64,000 nt of DNA from Taklimakanibacter deserti (GCA_003574785.1 QORU01000007.1:248001-312000); one strand, 5' to 3'; positions 43,936 to 52,174 are shown, counted from the first letter of the stretch. A program made the numbers and translations. The notes: generated from the sequence alone by a model not told the origin.

Positions 43936-46900
43936 TCAACTGCTCCGGTTGTGTCGTATAAGGCCATGTTGCAGTCGCTCCAACAGCCCATACACGCGGC
44001 GTTCGGTGGCCTGGTCGGCGCCCAGCAGCCGGTTGAGATGCAGGTGCACGAGGCTGCCATGCAGATCGGCCGGCGTGCGTGACAAGCATCCCTCGTCGTG
44101 CAGTCTGGTCGTAGCAGTGTGCAGGCGAGCGCCGGCCGTGCGAAGCCGGGCAAGCAGCTCGTCGAGGGGTTGCGGTGCGGCTTCGTCGACAAGCATCGGC
44201 CGCAGGAACTGTTTCCATTCGCGGTAGTCGGCACCGGATTCAGGCCGCGGCCCGGATCGCGCCGCACACCAAGCCGCCCGTTGCTGCCTGCTCAAGCCTA
44301 ATCCGTGCAGTATCGCGTCGACTGTCATGACGGCCGTCGGCAGTGGTTCGATCTCCCGGGATGCCAACAGGTCGCTGACGGCAGCACTGTCGGCGCAGAA
44401 GAAGTCCTCGGCGACAGCGAGGCCGTGTGACCCGCCGAAGCGATCCAACTCGCGGTCATAGGTATCAATCGCGAATCGTTGGCACACACCGGAACCGATC
44501 AGATCAGCCGCCCAGGCCGTCACCCGCGGCAGCAGGTCGGCCAGAAGGCGACCGGGCTCGCCGCGGAACCGCAGCCGAATGTGCCGTCGCGGATCGCTGT
44601 AGCGGATGAAGAACCAGTCGGCAAAACCCTCGCCGGCCACGTCGCGCGTAAAGGCGCGGACCGGACCGCTGAGCAACTCCGTCTCCGAATCCGAGGGGCA
44701 GTACAGCTTGACGAACAACCAGTCGCTGCCGGGCGGCCTAAGGTCGTCGGCCCCGCGGCCTCCCCTCCGACCGGCGGGCGGGGCCGGCGAGGGGGAGCGC
44801 CGTACCAGCGGAACCACCAACTCGGCCGCGAACCGACGGCCCGCGGTGTCGGTCAACCACGTGCGGTCCGGTTGCGGAAACTGTTCCTGGACAACGACCG
44901 AGCCGCGGGAACGCAACACCCGGCGCAGTTCGTCCGCATCTCCCGCTCGGGTCAGATCGAGCGTGAGCCGATGATCACCGGCGGTGACGACGAGCGCGGC
45001 CGGGGCGTTCCATCGCGTGCACCACGCGTCAAGCTCCGCGCGGAAGGACAGCGCATCGTCGAGCCCGGAAGGGAAACTGTCGGCGTGCAGCCGCCATTGC
45101 GCGAGCGACAGCACGATGCGCCCGCACCGCACGCGCGGCAGGAAGGGGAACAAGGCGGCTGGTCCCCATGAGAATGCAGCGAGTTGGCGTGTCTGATGGC
45201 GTGCCACCTCGGAGAGGAACCGGGCGGCGGCCGGTGCGCGGGTGGATGTGAGCATGTGGCCGGCGGTGATCATCACGTCCTCACCGGTGCGGGTCCAGCG
45301 CAGCCGGAACCTGCCGTCGCGAACGCCCACGACGAGTTCGTCCACTCCGATGGTGTGGTCGGGATCGGCGCCGGAGGGCAGATCGATCGCGATCTCGTAG
45401 CGACGCAAATTGAGCCTGGCAGAGACGTTGGCTAACCTGCGCACTCGAGGCTGATAGACGAGCTCGGCGACGATCCGCCCCGGTGAGCGTTCCGCTTCGG
45501 CGACGGCCACCTGCGCCAACGCCTCCGGCGCGCCGGGCACGAAATCCGAGAAGCGGCCCAGCATGCGCCCGGCCGCAGCACTTCCGATCGTAGGACCGAC
45601 AACGAGGTCAAACTCACCGGCGTCGATCGCCGCGCGCGACGCCGCAGCGACGATCACCACGAAGTCGAGTGACATAGGGAGCCCGCTCGCGAAGATATCC
45701 CCGGTGGCAAGGCGCGCCAGTGCGGTGTCGTCCAGACAGACCTCGCCGCCGGTGCGCAATGCCTGCGCCGCCAGATCCACCAGCGCTTGATTGCGTTTCG
45801 CGGATTCCGTTGCCGTGTCTTCCGACGATCCAAGCGGCAGAGGCCCGATGCCGATATGGGGATCGATCATCTCCACCAGCGGCACCTCACGATGCTCGCC
45901 GTAGTGGTGCTCGAACGTGCGCCGGTAGGCTTCCAGCGACGCAGTCCCGCGCGCGAAGCGACTCATGCGGAGCAGCAACTCCGCCGCGCGGGCGGCGTCG
46001 GCGGCGATGCGCCTCGACAAGGTGCTTGACGTGAACCCCAACGCCGAATCGACTTGCAGCGCAGTCTTTTCCGTCGTCACCACGTCCTTTGCCGAAGCGT
46101 TCAACGTCCGAAAACCGGCTTCGTCGGGGGAGGGCTCGGCGTCCCAGCGGCCGGCGGCCTCTACGACCGAGGCCAGCACTGCGCGGTGATGCGCCGCGGC
46201 GGGAATGGCGCCCAACTTCTCGAGCACGTAGCGTGCCGGCGACGCAACGGTCAGCGGGGGACGCAGGTCGGTCAGCAACAGCGCCTGCTCGCACAGCCGG
46301 TCCAACAGTGTGGCGACCTGCTCTATCGTCGCCCCGGGTGTCGTCCCGAGCAGATGCGCCATCAGGTCATCGAAGCGGATGGGGGTCCGAGCCGCAGTCA
46401 TGGCACGCTGGACGACGCCGGTGGCTCGAACCGACACCGATGCCGACGCGCCATTGTCGCGAGATGCCGGCTCGGCGAGAAAGATCCGTCCAGCACGCGT
46501 GAGCGCCAGGGGGTTCGCCCGGACGTGCAGATGCCGGCGGATCTGCGGGTCGGACTCGGCGCGGTCGACGAGCGCCATCAGCCACGCCGCGTCCGGGCGG
46601 GTACGCCGCGGGCGATGACCGGCGGTCAGTTCGATGTCGGTGCACTCTCCCCAGTTGGCCAGACCCACCGCGGCGAACAGGCCCAGCGGCGTCGATCGAG
46701 TGGACATTCGGATGAGGTATCGGCGCAGAGTGGATTCGGTGCGTGGGCCAAGCGGGCCAGCGCCGTCTTTGGCCAGCGCGTCGCTGAAGGTCAGGCTCGC
46801 CACAGCGAGTGCGGCACGCGCCTCGCTGGAAAGTACATCGCGAAGGTCTCTGTCGCCGTTGGCAAATGCATCGAGGGTGTCGACGGGCAGCAATGGGGCC

Positions 46901-46938
46901 CGGACCACGACGAAATCCAGTGGTTCGTAAAGCGTCAT
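43936..46938 (-). CDS. lanB: Full-length LanB lantibiotic dehydratase (class I lanthipeptide)
   Basis: A 1000 aa protein. The N-terminal glutamylation (Lant_dehydr_N) domain covers residues about 30-700. It starts with LYEPLDFVVVRAPLLPVDTL and contains RMSTRSTPLGLFAAVGLANWG and RANPLALTRAGRIFLAEP. The C-terminal elimination domain (SpaB_C, thiopeptide-type) starts near residue 739 with DWLFVKLYCPSDSE and has FFIRYSDPRRHIRLRFRG. The enzyme uses glutamyl-tRNA to activate Ser/Thr of the precursor and eliminates glutamate to give dehydroamino acids. The ATG overlaps the lanC stop by 4 bp. It is the last gene of the operon. Codon use is strongly GC-rich. Confidence 0.93.
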   Translation of the reverse strand: MTLYEPLDFVVVRAPLLPVDTLDAFANGDRDLRDVLSSEARAALAVASLTFSDALAKDGAGPLGPRTESTLRRYLIRMSTRSTPLGLFAAVGLANWGECTDIELTAGHRPRRTRPDAAWLMALVDRAESDPQIRRHLHVRANPLALTRAGRIFLAEPASRDNGASASVSVRATGVVQRAMTAARTPIRFDDLMAHLLGTTPGATIEQVATLLDRLCEQALLLTDLRPPLTVASPARYVLEKLGAIPAAAHHRAVLASVVEAAGRWDAEPSPDEAGFRTLNASAKDVVTTEKTALQVDSALGFTSSTLSRRIAADAARAAELLLRMSRFARGTASLEAYRRTFEHHYGEHREVPLVEMIDPHIGIGPLPLGSSEDTATESAKRNQALVDLAAQALRTGGEVCLDDTALARLATGDIFASGLPMSLDFVVIVAAASRAAIDAGEFDLVVGPTIGSAAAGRMLGRFSDFVPGAPEALAQVAVAEAERSPGRIVAELVYQPRVRRLANVSARLNLRRYEIAIDLPSGADPDHTIGVDELVVGVRDGRFRLRWTRTGEDVMITAGHMLTSTRAPAAARFLSEVARHQTRQLAAFSWGPAALFPFLPRVRCGRIVLSLAQWRLHADSFPSGLDDALSFRAELDAWCTRWNAPAALVVTAGDHRLTLDLTRAGDADELRRVLRSRGSVVVQEQFPQPDRTWLTDTAGRRFAAELVVPLVRRSPSPAPPAGRRGGRGADDLRPPGSDWLFVKLYCPSDSETELLSGPVRAFTRDVAGEGFADWFFIRYSDPRRHIRLRFRGEPGRLLADLLPRVTAWAADLIGSGVCQRFAIDTYDRELDRFGGSHGLAVAEDFFCADSAAVSDLLASREIEPLPTAVMTVDAILHGLGLSRQQRAAWCAARSGPRPESGADYREWKQFLRPMLVDEAAPQPLDELLARLRTAGARLHTATTRLHDEGCLSRTPADLHGSLVHLHLNRLLGADQATERRVYGLLERLQHGLIRHNRSS

Positions 46939-48266
46939 GACAGCATCAGGATCCGGTCCCAGACCGGCTCCGCCGACGTGGCGGTGGCGAGCAAGACCAA
47001 CGCAACGCCAGCGGCGCCCTCCAACAAGCCGGGGTTGTCTGCACGTTGGCCTGACGGCTTGAGATCGCGATAGCCGAACCGACTGTCGGGTTCGTGGGCG
47101 TCGAGCAGCTGGGCGGTGAGTTCCTGCGCGGCATTAGAGAAGATCTCTCCGGCGCCGTCACGTGCGAAGCGCAATGTGATCTGGAGAAGGCCGGCTACAC
47201 CGTGACACAGAGTGGGAGAATCGATCCGCCGGTTCGGGATGGGACGCTCGAAGACCGCGGTCATCGCAGCGAGCGCGAGATCGCGGTACTCGGATCGACC
47301 CGATGCGACCCCGGCGAGCCACAAGGCGCGGGCGACCCCGGGCGGGCCGTAGCACCACGCCGCGCGCGCCGGCGCGGCCGCATTGGCGCTGGCACGCATG
47401 TTCCGAAGGTCCGCACTCGTCCTTTCCTTGCAAACCGTGAGTATCGATGCGGCCACGGGAAAGCCGACACCCCATTCGTCGCTGCACTGCGCTTTCACGA
47501 TCCGGTCGGCGATCCGGACAATCGCGTCGTGTTGTCCCTCGACCTCGACACCCTGGCTGGCTGACAGCGACAACAGAGCGAGCGGTCCCGGAATCCCGTG
47601 CGCCATGCCGAGATTGACATGACCGTCGGGATAGAGTTTGCGCAGGTTGTCCGTCGATTGACGAAAAGTGGTGTGCAAGTGAGGAACCGCGTCGGCGTCT
47701 GCCTTGGACAGATAGATCAATGCACGCAGCAGCGTCTCCAGCGCCCGCCGACACGGTGCGGATTGTGCCCGGCTCAGCAAATATCGGCCCGCGCCGGCCA
47801 ATCCGCCGATCACGTCGAACAGCCCGACCTGCACGCCGTGCGGTCGCGATCGAAGCACTCCCTGCGACATGTGCTCGACGCGCTCCACGATCGCGCTTTC
47901 CAGCGTCGTCAACAGCGTGTCGTAACGCCTGCCGTCACGGGACAACAATGACGCGGCGGTGGCCAGGCCCGTGAGCCCCGCCATTCCGACGGCTGGAGAT
48001 TGCTCCGCCTCCATACCGCGGACCGCGCGACGCAGATGATCAAAGCCGATGCTGTCCCAACCACATCCGGGCTCAACCGTATCCAGGGAGGCGGCCAGCA
48101 CGGCGAGCCCGGCATAGCCTCCCCACAGCCCGGCGGCGCGCCAGTTGATGAGGCTGGGGTCGTCGACCTGCCGCGCCTCCGCGACCGCAGCTTCGACCGC
48201 ATGTGGGCTGAACCGCCGTGCGGTGTCGACCGCAATGGTCAGTGACAGTGGGCCGACGTCGGGCAC
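46935..48266 (-). CDS. lanC: LanC lanthionine synthetase (cyclase)
   Basis: A 443 aa (alpha/alpha)6-barrel cyclase that joins Cys thiols to dehydroalanine/dehydrobutyrine. Zinc ligands are Cys305 (AWCYGPPG), Cys354 and His355 (TLCHGVAG). His223 in NLGMAHGIPGPLALL corresponds to the catalytic acid/base. LWGGYAGLAVL and GAAGVALVLL are typical barrel repeats. GTG 48266 overlaps the end of lanA by 28 bp, and the stop overlaps the lanB ATG. No other start lies close, so strong coupling with the precursor gene is likely. Confidence 0.95.
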   Translation of the reverse strand: MPDVGPLSLTIAVDTARRFSPHAVEAAVAEARQVDDPSLINWRAAGLWGGYAGLAVLAASLDTVEPGCGWDSIGFDHLRRAVRGMEAEQSPAVGMAGLTGLATAASLLSRDGRRYDTLLTTLESAIVERVEHMSQGVLRSRPHGVQVGLFDVIGGLAGAGRYLLSRAQSAPCRRALETLLRALIYLSKADADAVPHLHTTFRQSTDNLRKLYPDGHVNLGMAHGIPGPLALLSLSASQGVEVEGQHDAIVRIADRIVKAQCSDEWGVGFPVAASILTVCKERTSADLRNMRASANAAAPARAAWCYGPPGVARALWLAGVASGRSEYRDLALAAMTAVFERPIPNRRIDSPTLCHGVAGLLQITLRFARDGAGEIFSNAAQELTAQLLDAHEPDSRFGYRDLKPSGQRADNPGLLEGAAGVALVLLATATSAEPVWDRILMLS

Positions 48267-48562
48267 TCGCAGCTACCGGTTTCGCCGTCGTCGGCTTCGC
48301 CAGGTCCACCGCCGGGATCCCCGCAGCCGTCGCTCTGGTCTTCGCAGTAGGCCCCGGGAAAGGTGAACGGGAACCCGCAGTCCTCCAGTTGCTGGTCGCA
48401 GGTCTCGACCGTGCTGCACCCACAGGTGTCGCCGCAACTCCCCTCAACGGAATAACACTCCCACCCATCCGTTCCGGCGACAAGGCGCGAGTCCCCGTTG
48501 CGTGAGCGTCCAAGCGGCGTTATCCGGATGTCGAGGTCGAACTGATCATCAAGCAGTGACAA
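48239..48562 (-). CDS. lanA: Lanthipeptide precursor LanA, Cys-rich
   Basis: A 107 aa protein. The leader has FDLDIRI at residues 8-14, the FNLD-type box that LanB binds. The core has 11 Cys (36, 43, 47, 49, 55, 62, 73, 80, 98, 100, 106) and a similar number of Ser/Thr, for example SCGDTCGCSTVETC, plus an acidic Gly-rich spacer (about residues 78-95) and the end PTSAHCH. The start must be TTG 48562 or CTG 48556, because a stop codon lies 12 nt upstream in frame. GCGAG 7 nt upstream is a weak ribosome site. No clear GG protease site is present. It overlaps lanC by 28 bp. Ring number and final product are unknown. Confidence 0.9.
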   Translation of the reverse strand: MSLLDDQFDLDIRITPLGRSRNGDSRLVAGTDGWECYSVEGSCGDTCGCSTVETCDQQLEDCGFPFTFPGAYCEDQSDGCGDPGGGPGEADDGETGSCECPTSAHCH

Positions 48563-48579
48563 TATCGCGCTCGCTTATG

Positions 48580-48690
48580 TGCTTCGACGTTATCGCGGTC
48601 AGGCCGACGTCGGAACGAGCGTCATGGTCGCCCCGCGCGCAACTCCGATGCCGCAGCAGACGCGCCTTGAACGCATCGCTTCAGCACCGA
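48580..48690 (-). pseudogene. Decayed 5' fragment of the nucleotidyltransferase gene
   Basis: It matches 49470-49590, codons about 10-46 of the intact nucleotidyltransferase gene: shared GCTGAAGCGATGCG, GGCGACCATGACGC, TTCCGACGTCG and CTGACCGCGATAAC. It has a frameshift in the catalytic loop, and one catalytic Asp codon (GTCGAC) reads GTCGGC, giving Gly. It lies directly upstream of lanA, where the last codons of a nucleotidyltransferase (ATT GTC ACT GCT TGA) still overlap the lanA start. The middle of the gene is deleted. Confidence 0.85.
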
Positions 48691-48824
48691 AGAGTGGAAA
48701 GATATGGAAGATTGATACGCCTAAGCAGATTCAATAACAACGGGAGCGACGCTTTGGCCGTCTCGTGAAACCAAAAGCTACCCCCCTGGCAGGGGCCAAG
48801 TCAAGTATCCGGCGCGGGTCCCCG

Positions 48825-48884
48825 CTACCGTCCAAGCGGCATTATCCGGATGTCGAGATCGAATTGATCATCAAGCTGCGACAA
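48825..48884 (-). pseudogene. Truncated second LanA leader
   Basis: TTG 48884 opens a 19-aa frame, MSQLDDQFDLDIRIMPLGR, then TAG. It is almost identical at DNA and protein level to the first 19 residues of lanA. Weak similarity continues after the stop (CGGGGAC-CGCGCC in both), then ends, so the Cys-rich core is gone. Its first codons overlap the end of the nucleotidyltransferase gene by 14 bp. It may still be translated as a short leader peptide. Confidence 0.85.
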
Positions 48885-49611
48885 TCGTCTCGCCTCCTGC
48901 TTCATTGCGAAGCGCGCGGGCCGCGATCACTCCCGCGGAATTTCGGGCTGCACGGAACCATTCCTCCGCCGCAGCCAGAGGAGGCAGCTGCGGGCGCTCG
49001 GTCGCACCGAATTCGCGGAGTATCTCCTGAAAGGCCCGCACGGTCGCAGGATTGATGAAGGCATTCCGCTTACTGCGGATGACCGAGGCGACGGCGCGAC
49101 AGCCGACGAACTCGGCAAGGCCGTCGGCGGAGAAGACGGGCAGTCTCTCGTTCGCGGCCCGGGCGACCAGCATCTCCCGGGTGCACCAGGCCACGGCCTG
49201 GTTGAATTTGCGTGGGTTGACGGCGCTCTCCTGGTGCCGCAACAGAAACCAGCCGGCCTCCGAGCACATTGCGATAACCGGCGTGTAGTCGTCGCGGAGC
49301 CGAAAGGCGCGCTGGATGCGCGCAAAGACCGGCTCTGTCTCGAACACCACCTTGGCCTCGGACACGAGATGGAAGGCGAACAGGCCGCCCGACCGGGCGA
49401 CGCGCAGCGCGTGGTCCAGCGGATAGGCCGTCGTCATCGTCCGTCCGAGCGAAACGCGTTCGGATGTGGGCTTCGATGTTATCGCGGTCAGGTCGACGTC
49501 GGAATGCGCGTCATGGTCGCCGCGCGCACGGCTGCCATACAGCAGCACACACGTTATCGAGCGCATCGCTTCAGCGTCGAAGGTTGGAAGCACGGGAAAG
49601 GTTGCGTCCAT
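48871..49611 (-). CDS. Pol-beta-superfamily nucleotidyltransferase in lanthipeptide operon
   Basis: A 246 aa protein. The nucleotidyltransferase motif LLYGSRARGDHDAHSDVDL (residues about 23-41) gives Gly26-Ser27 and the metal-binding Asp38 and Asp40. The rest is mostly helical (FNQAVAWCTREMLVARAA), resembling MNT/KNTase-like transferases with a helical C-terminal domain. Such enzymes attach a nucleotide to small molecules, proteins or RNA; the substrate is unknown, and the LanA product or an immunity target is a guess. It starts 9 bp after the PLD stop. Its stop region overlaps the second leader. Confidence 0.85.
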   Translation of the reverse strand: MDATFPVLPTFDAEAMRSITCVLLYGSRARGDHDAHSDVDLTAITSKPTSERVSLGRTMTTAYPLDHALRVARSGGLFAFHLVSEAKVVFETEPVFARIQRAFRLRDDYTPVIAMCSEAGWFLLRHQESAVNPRKFNQAVAWCTREMLVARAANERLPVFSADGLAEFVGCRAVASVIRSKRNAFINPATVRAFQEILREFGATERPQLPPLAAAEEWFRAARNSAGVIAARALRNEAGGETIVAA

Positions 49612-49620
49612 GGCAGTGGC

Positions 49621-50991
49621 TCAAGTCGAGTATTCCTGCTTTCGCTTCGACGCGAACGGCGGGGGAAGCCGCTTCCACATGGTCATGAAGTCCGCGATGA
49701 ACGCGTCCGTCGCATATTTGTCGCCGCGCCACAGGATCCGGTGTTCGCTGTGCCGGTGCGTCGCATCGGCGGACAGATTGGCGGTACCCGTCAGCACGGT
49801 CTGCCCTTCCGGATAAACAATGTACTTTTGGTGCATCGTCCTGTGTCCGGTGGCCCGGAAGTGGATCGGCAGCTTCTCTTTTCCGAACGCAGTGGCGGCC
49901 AGGCGCGATAGCGGCTTGATACCGATGTGCCCGTCCACCACGATGAAGAGACGTACCCCGCGGCGGGCCGCGGCCAGCAGCGCGCTGTATTCGGGAACCC
50001 GGGTGGACAGCACGTACATCGCCACCAGGAGATGCTCGCCCTTCTGCGCACGGGCGATGGTGTCGAGCGCAAGCGTCGACAACGTCACCGGGACCTGCTT
50101 GGTCTTTCCCCCCGGCTTTTGCATTTCGAACCGTCTCAGCCGGTTCGATTCGGCGTACCCGGCAGCGGCCTTGTCCTGGTGCTGGAGGCGCGAGCTGAAT
50201 GCAATCTGCAAAGGCGGCGAGCCGGCCGAACCGCCGGTGTCCTCAGCCTCGCGAAGCACGTCAAGCGGCGCGCCGGCACCACGCTCCACCCCGACCACTT
50301 CGGCGGCCTTACGCCCCGAATTATTTCGGAATTCGGTCAGAATCGCGGCGTAGTGCGTACGTACTTCATCGGGCGACAGGGTGGCGGCCCCGTCGGACCA
50401 CAACGCCGCGAACTCCCGCTCGACAGCCGTCATTACCGGCATCGAGCCCGGGTCGTCTCCGTCGAGCACGATGAGATTTTCATAGCCGTTCGCCGATCTC
50501 TTCGACCAGTTAAAGCTTCCGCACACCAGCGTCTGTGGCCGCCCGTCGACCAAAACCGTCAACGTCTTGTGATGCAGAAGCCCCCGGCTGTCCTGATACG
50601 ACCATCGCATCCGACTTGCCTTGGCGTCCCAAACATAGGGTTGGTCCTTCTTGTACCTTACTTGGAGGTTGGGCAGGCCGAGTTCAGCCAGTCCACGGAC
50701 TTTGCGTCCCGAGTCGGCGGACTTTGTGTCTGACTTTGTGTCCGACTTTGCGTCCCTGGCCTTCGAAGGCGCGCCCTGATGCCAGTCCGCGAGCAGCCGG
50801 ATCGTCAGGTTCGGCCGGGTGCGTGCCGCCTCGACGAGCAGGTCGGCGATCTCGGCGTCGGTGAACGAGAATGTCATGATGTGGATGTCGACGTGATGGG
50901 CAGCGGCCAGACCGATGGCGTCCCGGATAACCGACAGGATCTGATCGCGCAGACCAGCCCCTCCGACGATGCTGGTGAAGTATGCCTTCAC
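49621..50991 (-). CDS. Phospholipase-D-family protein (two HxK motifs) in lanthipeptide operon
   Basis: A 456 aa protein with two PLD-like halves: GLLHHKTLTVLVDG with GSFNWSKRSANGYEN (first HxK), and HRTMHQKYIVYPEG with TGTANLSADA (second). The usual Asp eight positions after the His is shifted, as in PLDc_2 proteins. Between residues about 85 and 105 is a short KSDTKSDTKSAD repeat. There is no signal peptide. GTG 50991 follows GGGGGTGACAAC closely and was preferred to the upstream frame extension. Such proteins can be phospholipases, nucleases or phosphotransferases. It is the first gene of the operon. Confidence 0.85.
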   Translation of the reverse strand: MKAYFTSIVGGAGLRDQILSVIRDAIGLAAAHHVDIHIMTFSFTDAEIADLLVEAARTRPNLTIRLLADWHQGAPSKARDAKSDTKSDTKSADSGRKVRGLAELGLPNLQVRYKKDQPYVWDAKASRMRWSYQDSRGLLHHKTLTVLVDGRPQTLVCGSFNWSKRSANGYENLIVLDGDDPGSMPVMTAVEREFAALWSDGAATLSPDEVRTHYAAILTEFRNNSGRKAAEVVGVERGAGAPLDVLREAEDTGGSAGSPPLQIAFSSRLQHQDKAAAGYAESNRLRRFEMQKPGGKTKQVPVTLSTLALDTIARAQKGEHLLVAMYVLSTRVPEYSALLAAARRGVRLFIVVDGHIGIKPLSRLAATAFGKEKLPIHFRATGHRTMHQKYIVYPEGQTVLTGTANLSADATHRHSEHRILWRGDKYATDAFIADFMTMWKRLPPPFASKRKQEYST

Positions 50992-51292
50992 GTTGTCACC
51001 CCCAAGCGAGTCCTCTGAGCTGCAGTGTTGGACGCACGTCAAGGGATAGGAGATTCAACAGGGCCGGCTCCTATCTCAATGTACTATGTGCCCGCGATGT
51101 AGTCGCGTCAATCAACCACGTCAGCATAACGCTGTGCCTGCCCCGCCGCGCCATAAAATCAGTCGATCCAGCCTAGAACCGCTTGCATAACGCAATCAGA
51201 GCCGCCGTCTGGAGGTTTTGCCTTTCGTCAGGTCAATGATATGCTTCCAAGATTGCGGCCAAGCGGTTGTTGATAGCTTGCAGCGAGGCAAC

Positions 51293-51949
51293 ATGTGCGA
51301 CGAATCCAGTTCATCACCGAGCTTGGTTTTCTCTCGCAGAACCTTCTTGCATAAAGTCGGTGTGACACTTGGCGGGGCTGTCTTGGCTGCTCCAGGTGTT
51401 GCGGCAGCTCAGGAGTGCAGTCCCACGCTGCCCGACATACTAGGTCCATTCTACCGCTTCGGCGCGCCGTTTGGAACCAAACTCGGAGCGCCAAACGAGC
51501 CGGGTGAGCAACTGGCGATCTCTGGCACCGTCTACAGCTCCGATTGTCGCACAGGCCTGTCGAACGCGCTTATTGAGGTCTGGCAGGCAAACAGTGCCGG
51601 GCTCTATGATACCGACATACCTGGCCACTTCACCGAAGCCACCACTTTTCACTTGCGTGGGATGTTCAATACAGATGAGCGCGGCCGATATGAGTTCGAA
51701 ACGGTGATGCCGGGCCGTTACCCCATCCCACCCGGGCTGCCAGGCGCCGGGCAGATGCGACCCGCTCACATCCACTTCAGGGTCATGGAGGCTCTGCATA
51801 TCCCACTGACCACGCAACTCTATTTCCAGGGGGATCCCTTCATTGGCAAAGATCCTTTTGCCAGCCGAAAACCTTCTTTAGCCATCAAACTGAAGCAAGA
51901 TAGCCGGCATCTGCGGGGTGTCTTCGATATCGTGCTTGCCACTGCGTAG
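51293..51949 (+). CDS. Tat-exported intradiol ring-cleavage dioxygenase-like protein
   Basis: A 218 aa protein from ATG 51293. The Tat signal has SRRTFLHKVG (residues 14-23) and AAAQ cleavage near 40. The dioxygenase fold has DILGPFYRFG, WQANSAGLYDT (Tyr ligand), MPGRYPIPPG (Tyr ligand) and RPAHIHFRV (two His), so all four Fe(III) ligands of catechol/protocatechuate dioxygenases are present. The substrate is unknown; export implies an extracytoplasmic aromatic. It is divergent from the lanthipeptide operon across about 300 bp. Its 3' end recurs at 37799-37916. Confidence 0.88.
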   Translation: MCDESSSSPSLVFSRRTFLHKVGVTLGGAVLAAPGVAAAQECSPTLPDILGPFYRFGAPFGTKLGAPNEPGEQLAISGTVYSSDCRTGLSNALIEVWQANSAGLYDTDIPGHFTEATTFHLRGMFNTDERGRYEFETVMPGRYPIPPGLPGAGQMRPAHIHFRVMEALHIPLTTQLYFQGDPFIGKDPFASRKPSLAIKLKQDSRHLRGVFDIVLATA

Positions 51950-52174
51950 ACGAAGATTCCCCGGCTAGCCGATTGAGCAAGGCACAGCGGGCCAGATCGT
52001 TTCACGCCGAGCCGACTATACGTCTACCTGCGGCGCGCCGGCGGCGCACCCGGCCAATGCATCATCATCGGAAACCAAAGGCTCGGGTGCTGGTCGCCGC
52101 GACTGTCACATGATGTCTTGTCGGAGACCGCGGCTCAAGCTAGGTCCTAAGAAGCCGGATGGAGATCATGCAAC

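Noticed and set aside
46054..47073. 339-aa plus-strand frame opposite lanB/lanC
   Set aside because: It is the antisense of well-supported lanB and lanC coding sequence.
48502..48768. 88-aa plus-strand frame between lanA and its second leader
   Set aside because: It is the antisense of the leader and of the decayed nucleotidyltransferase fragment. The duplication explains the open frame.
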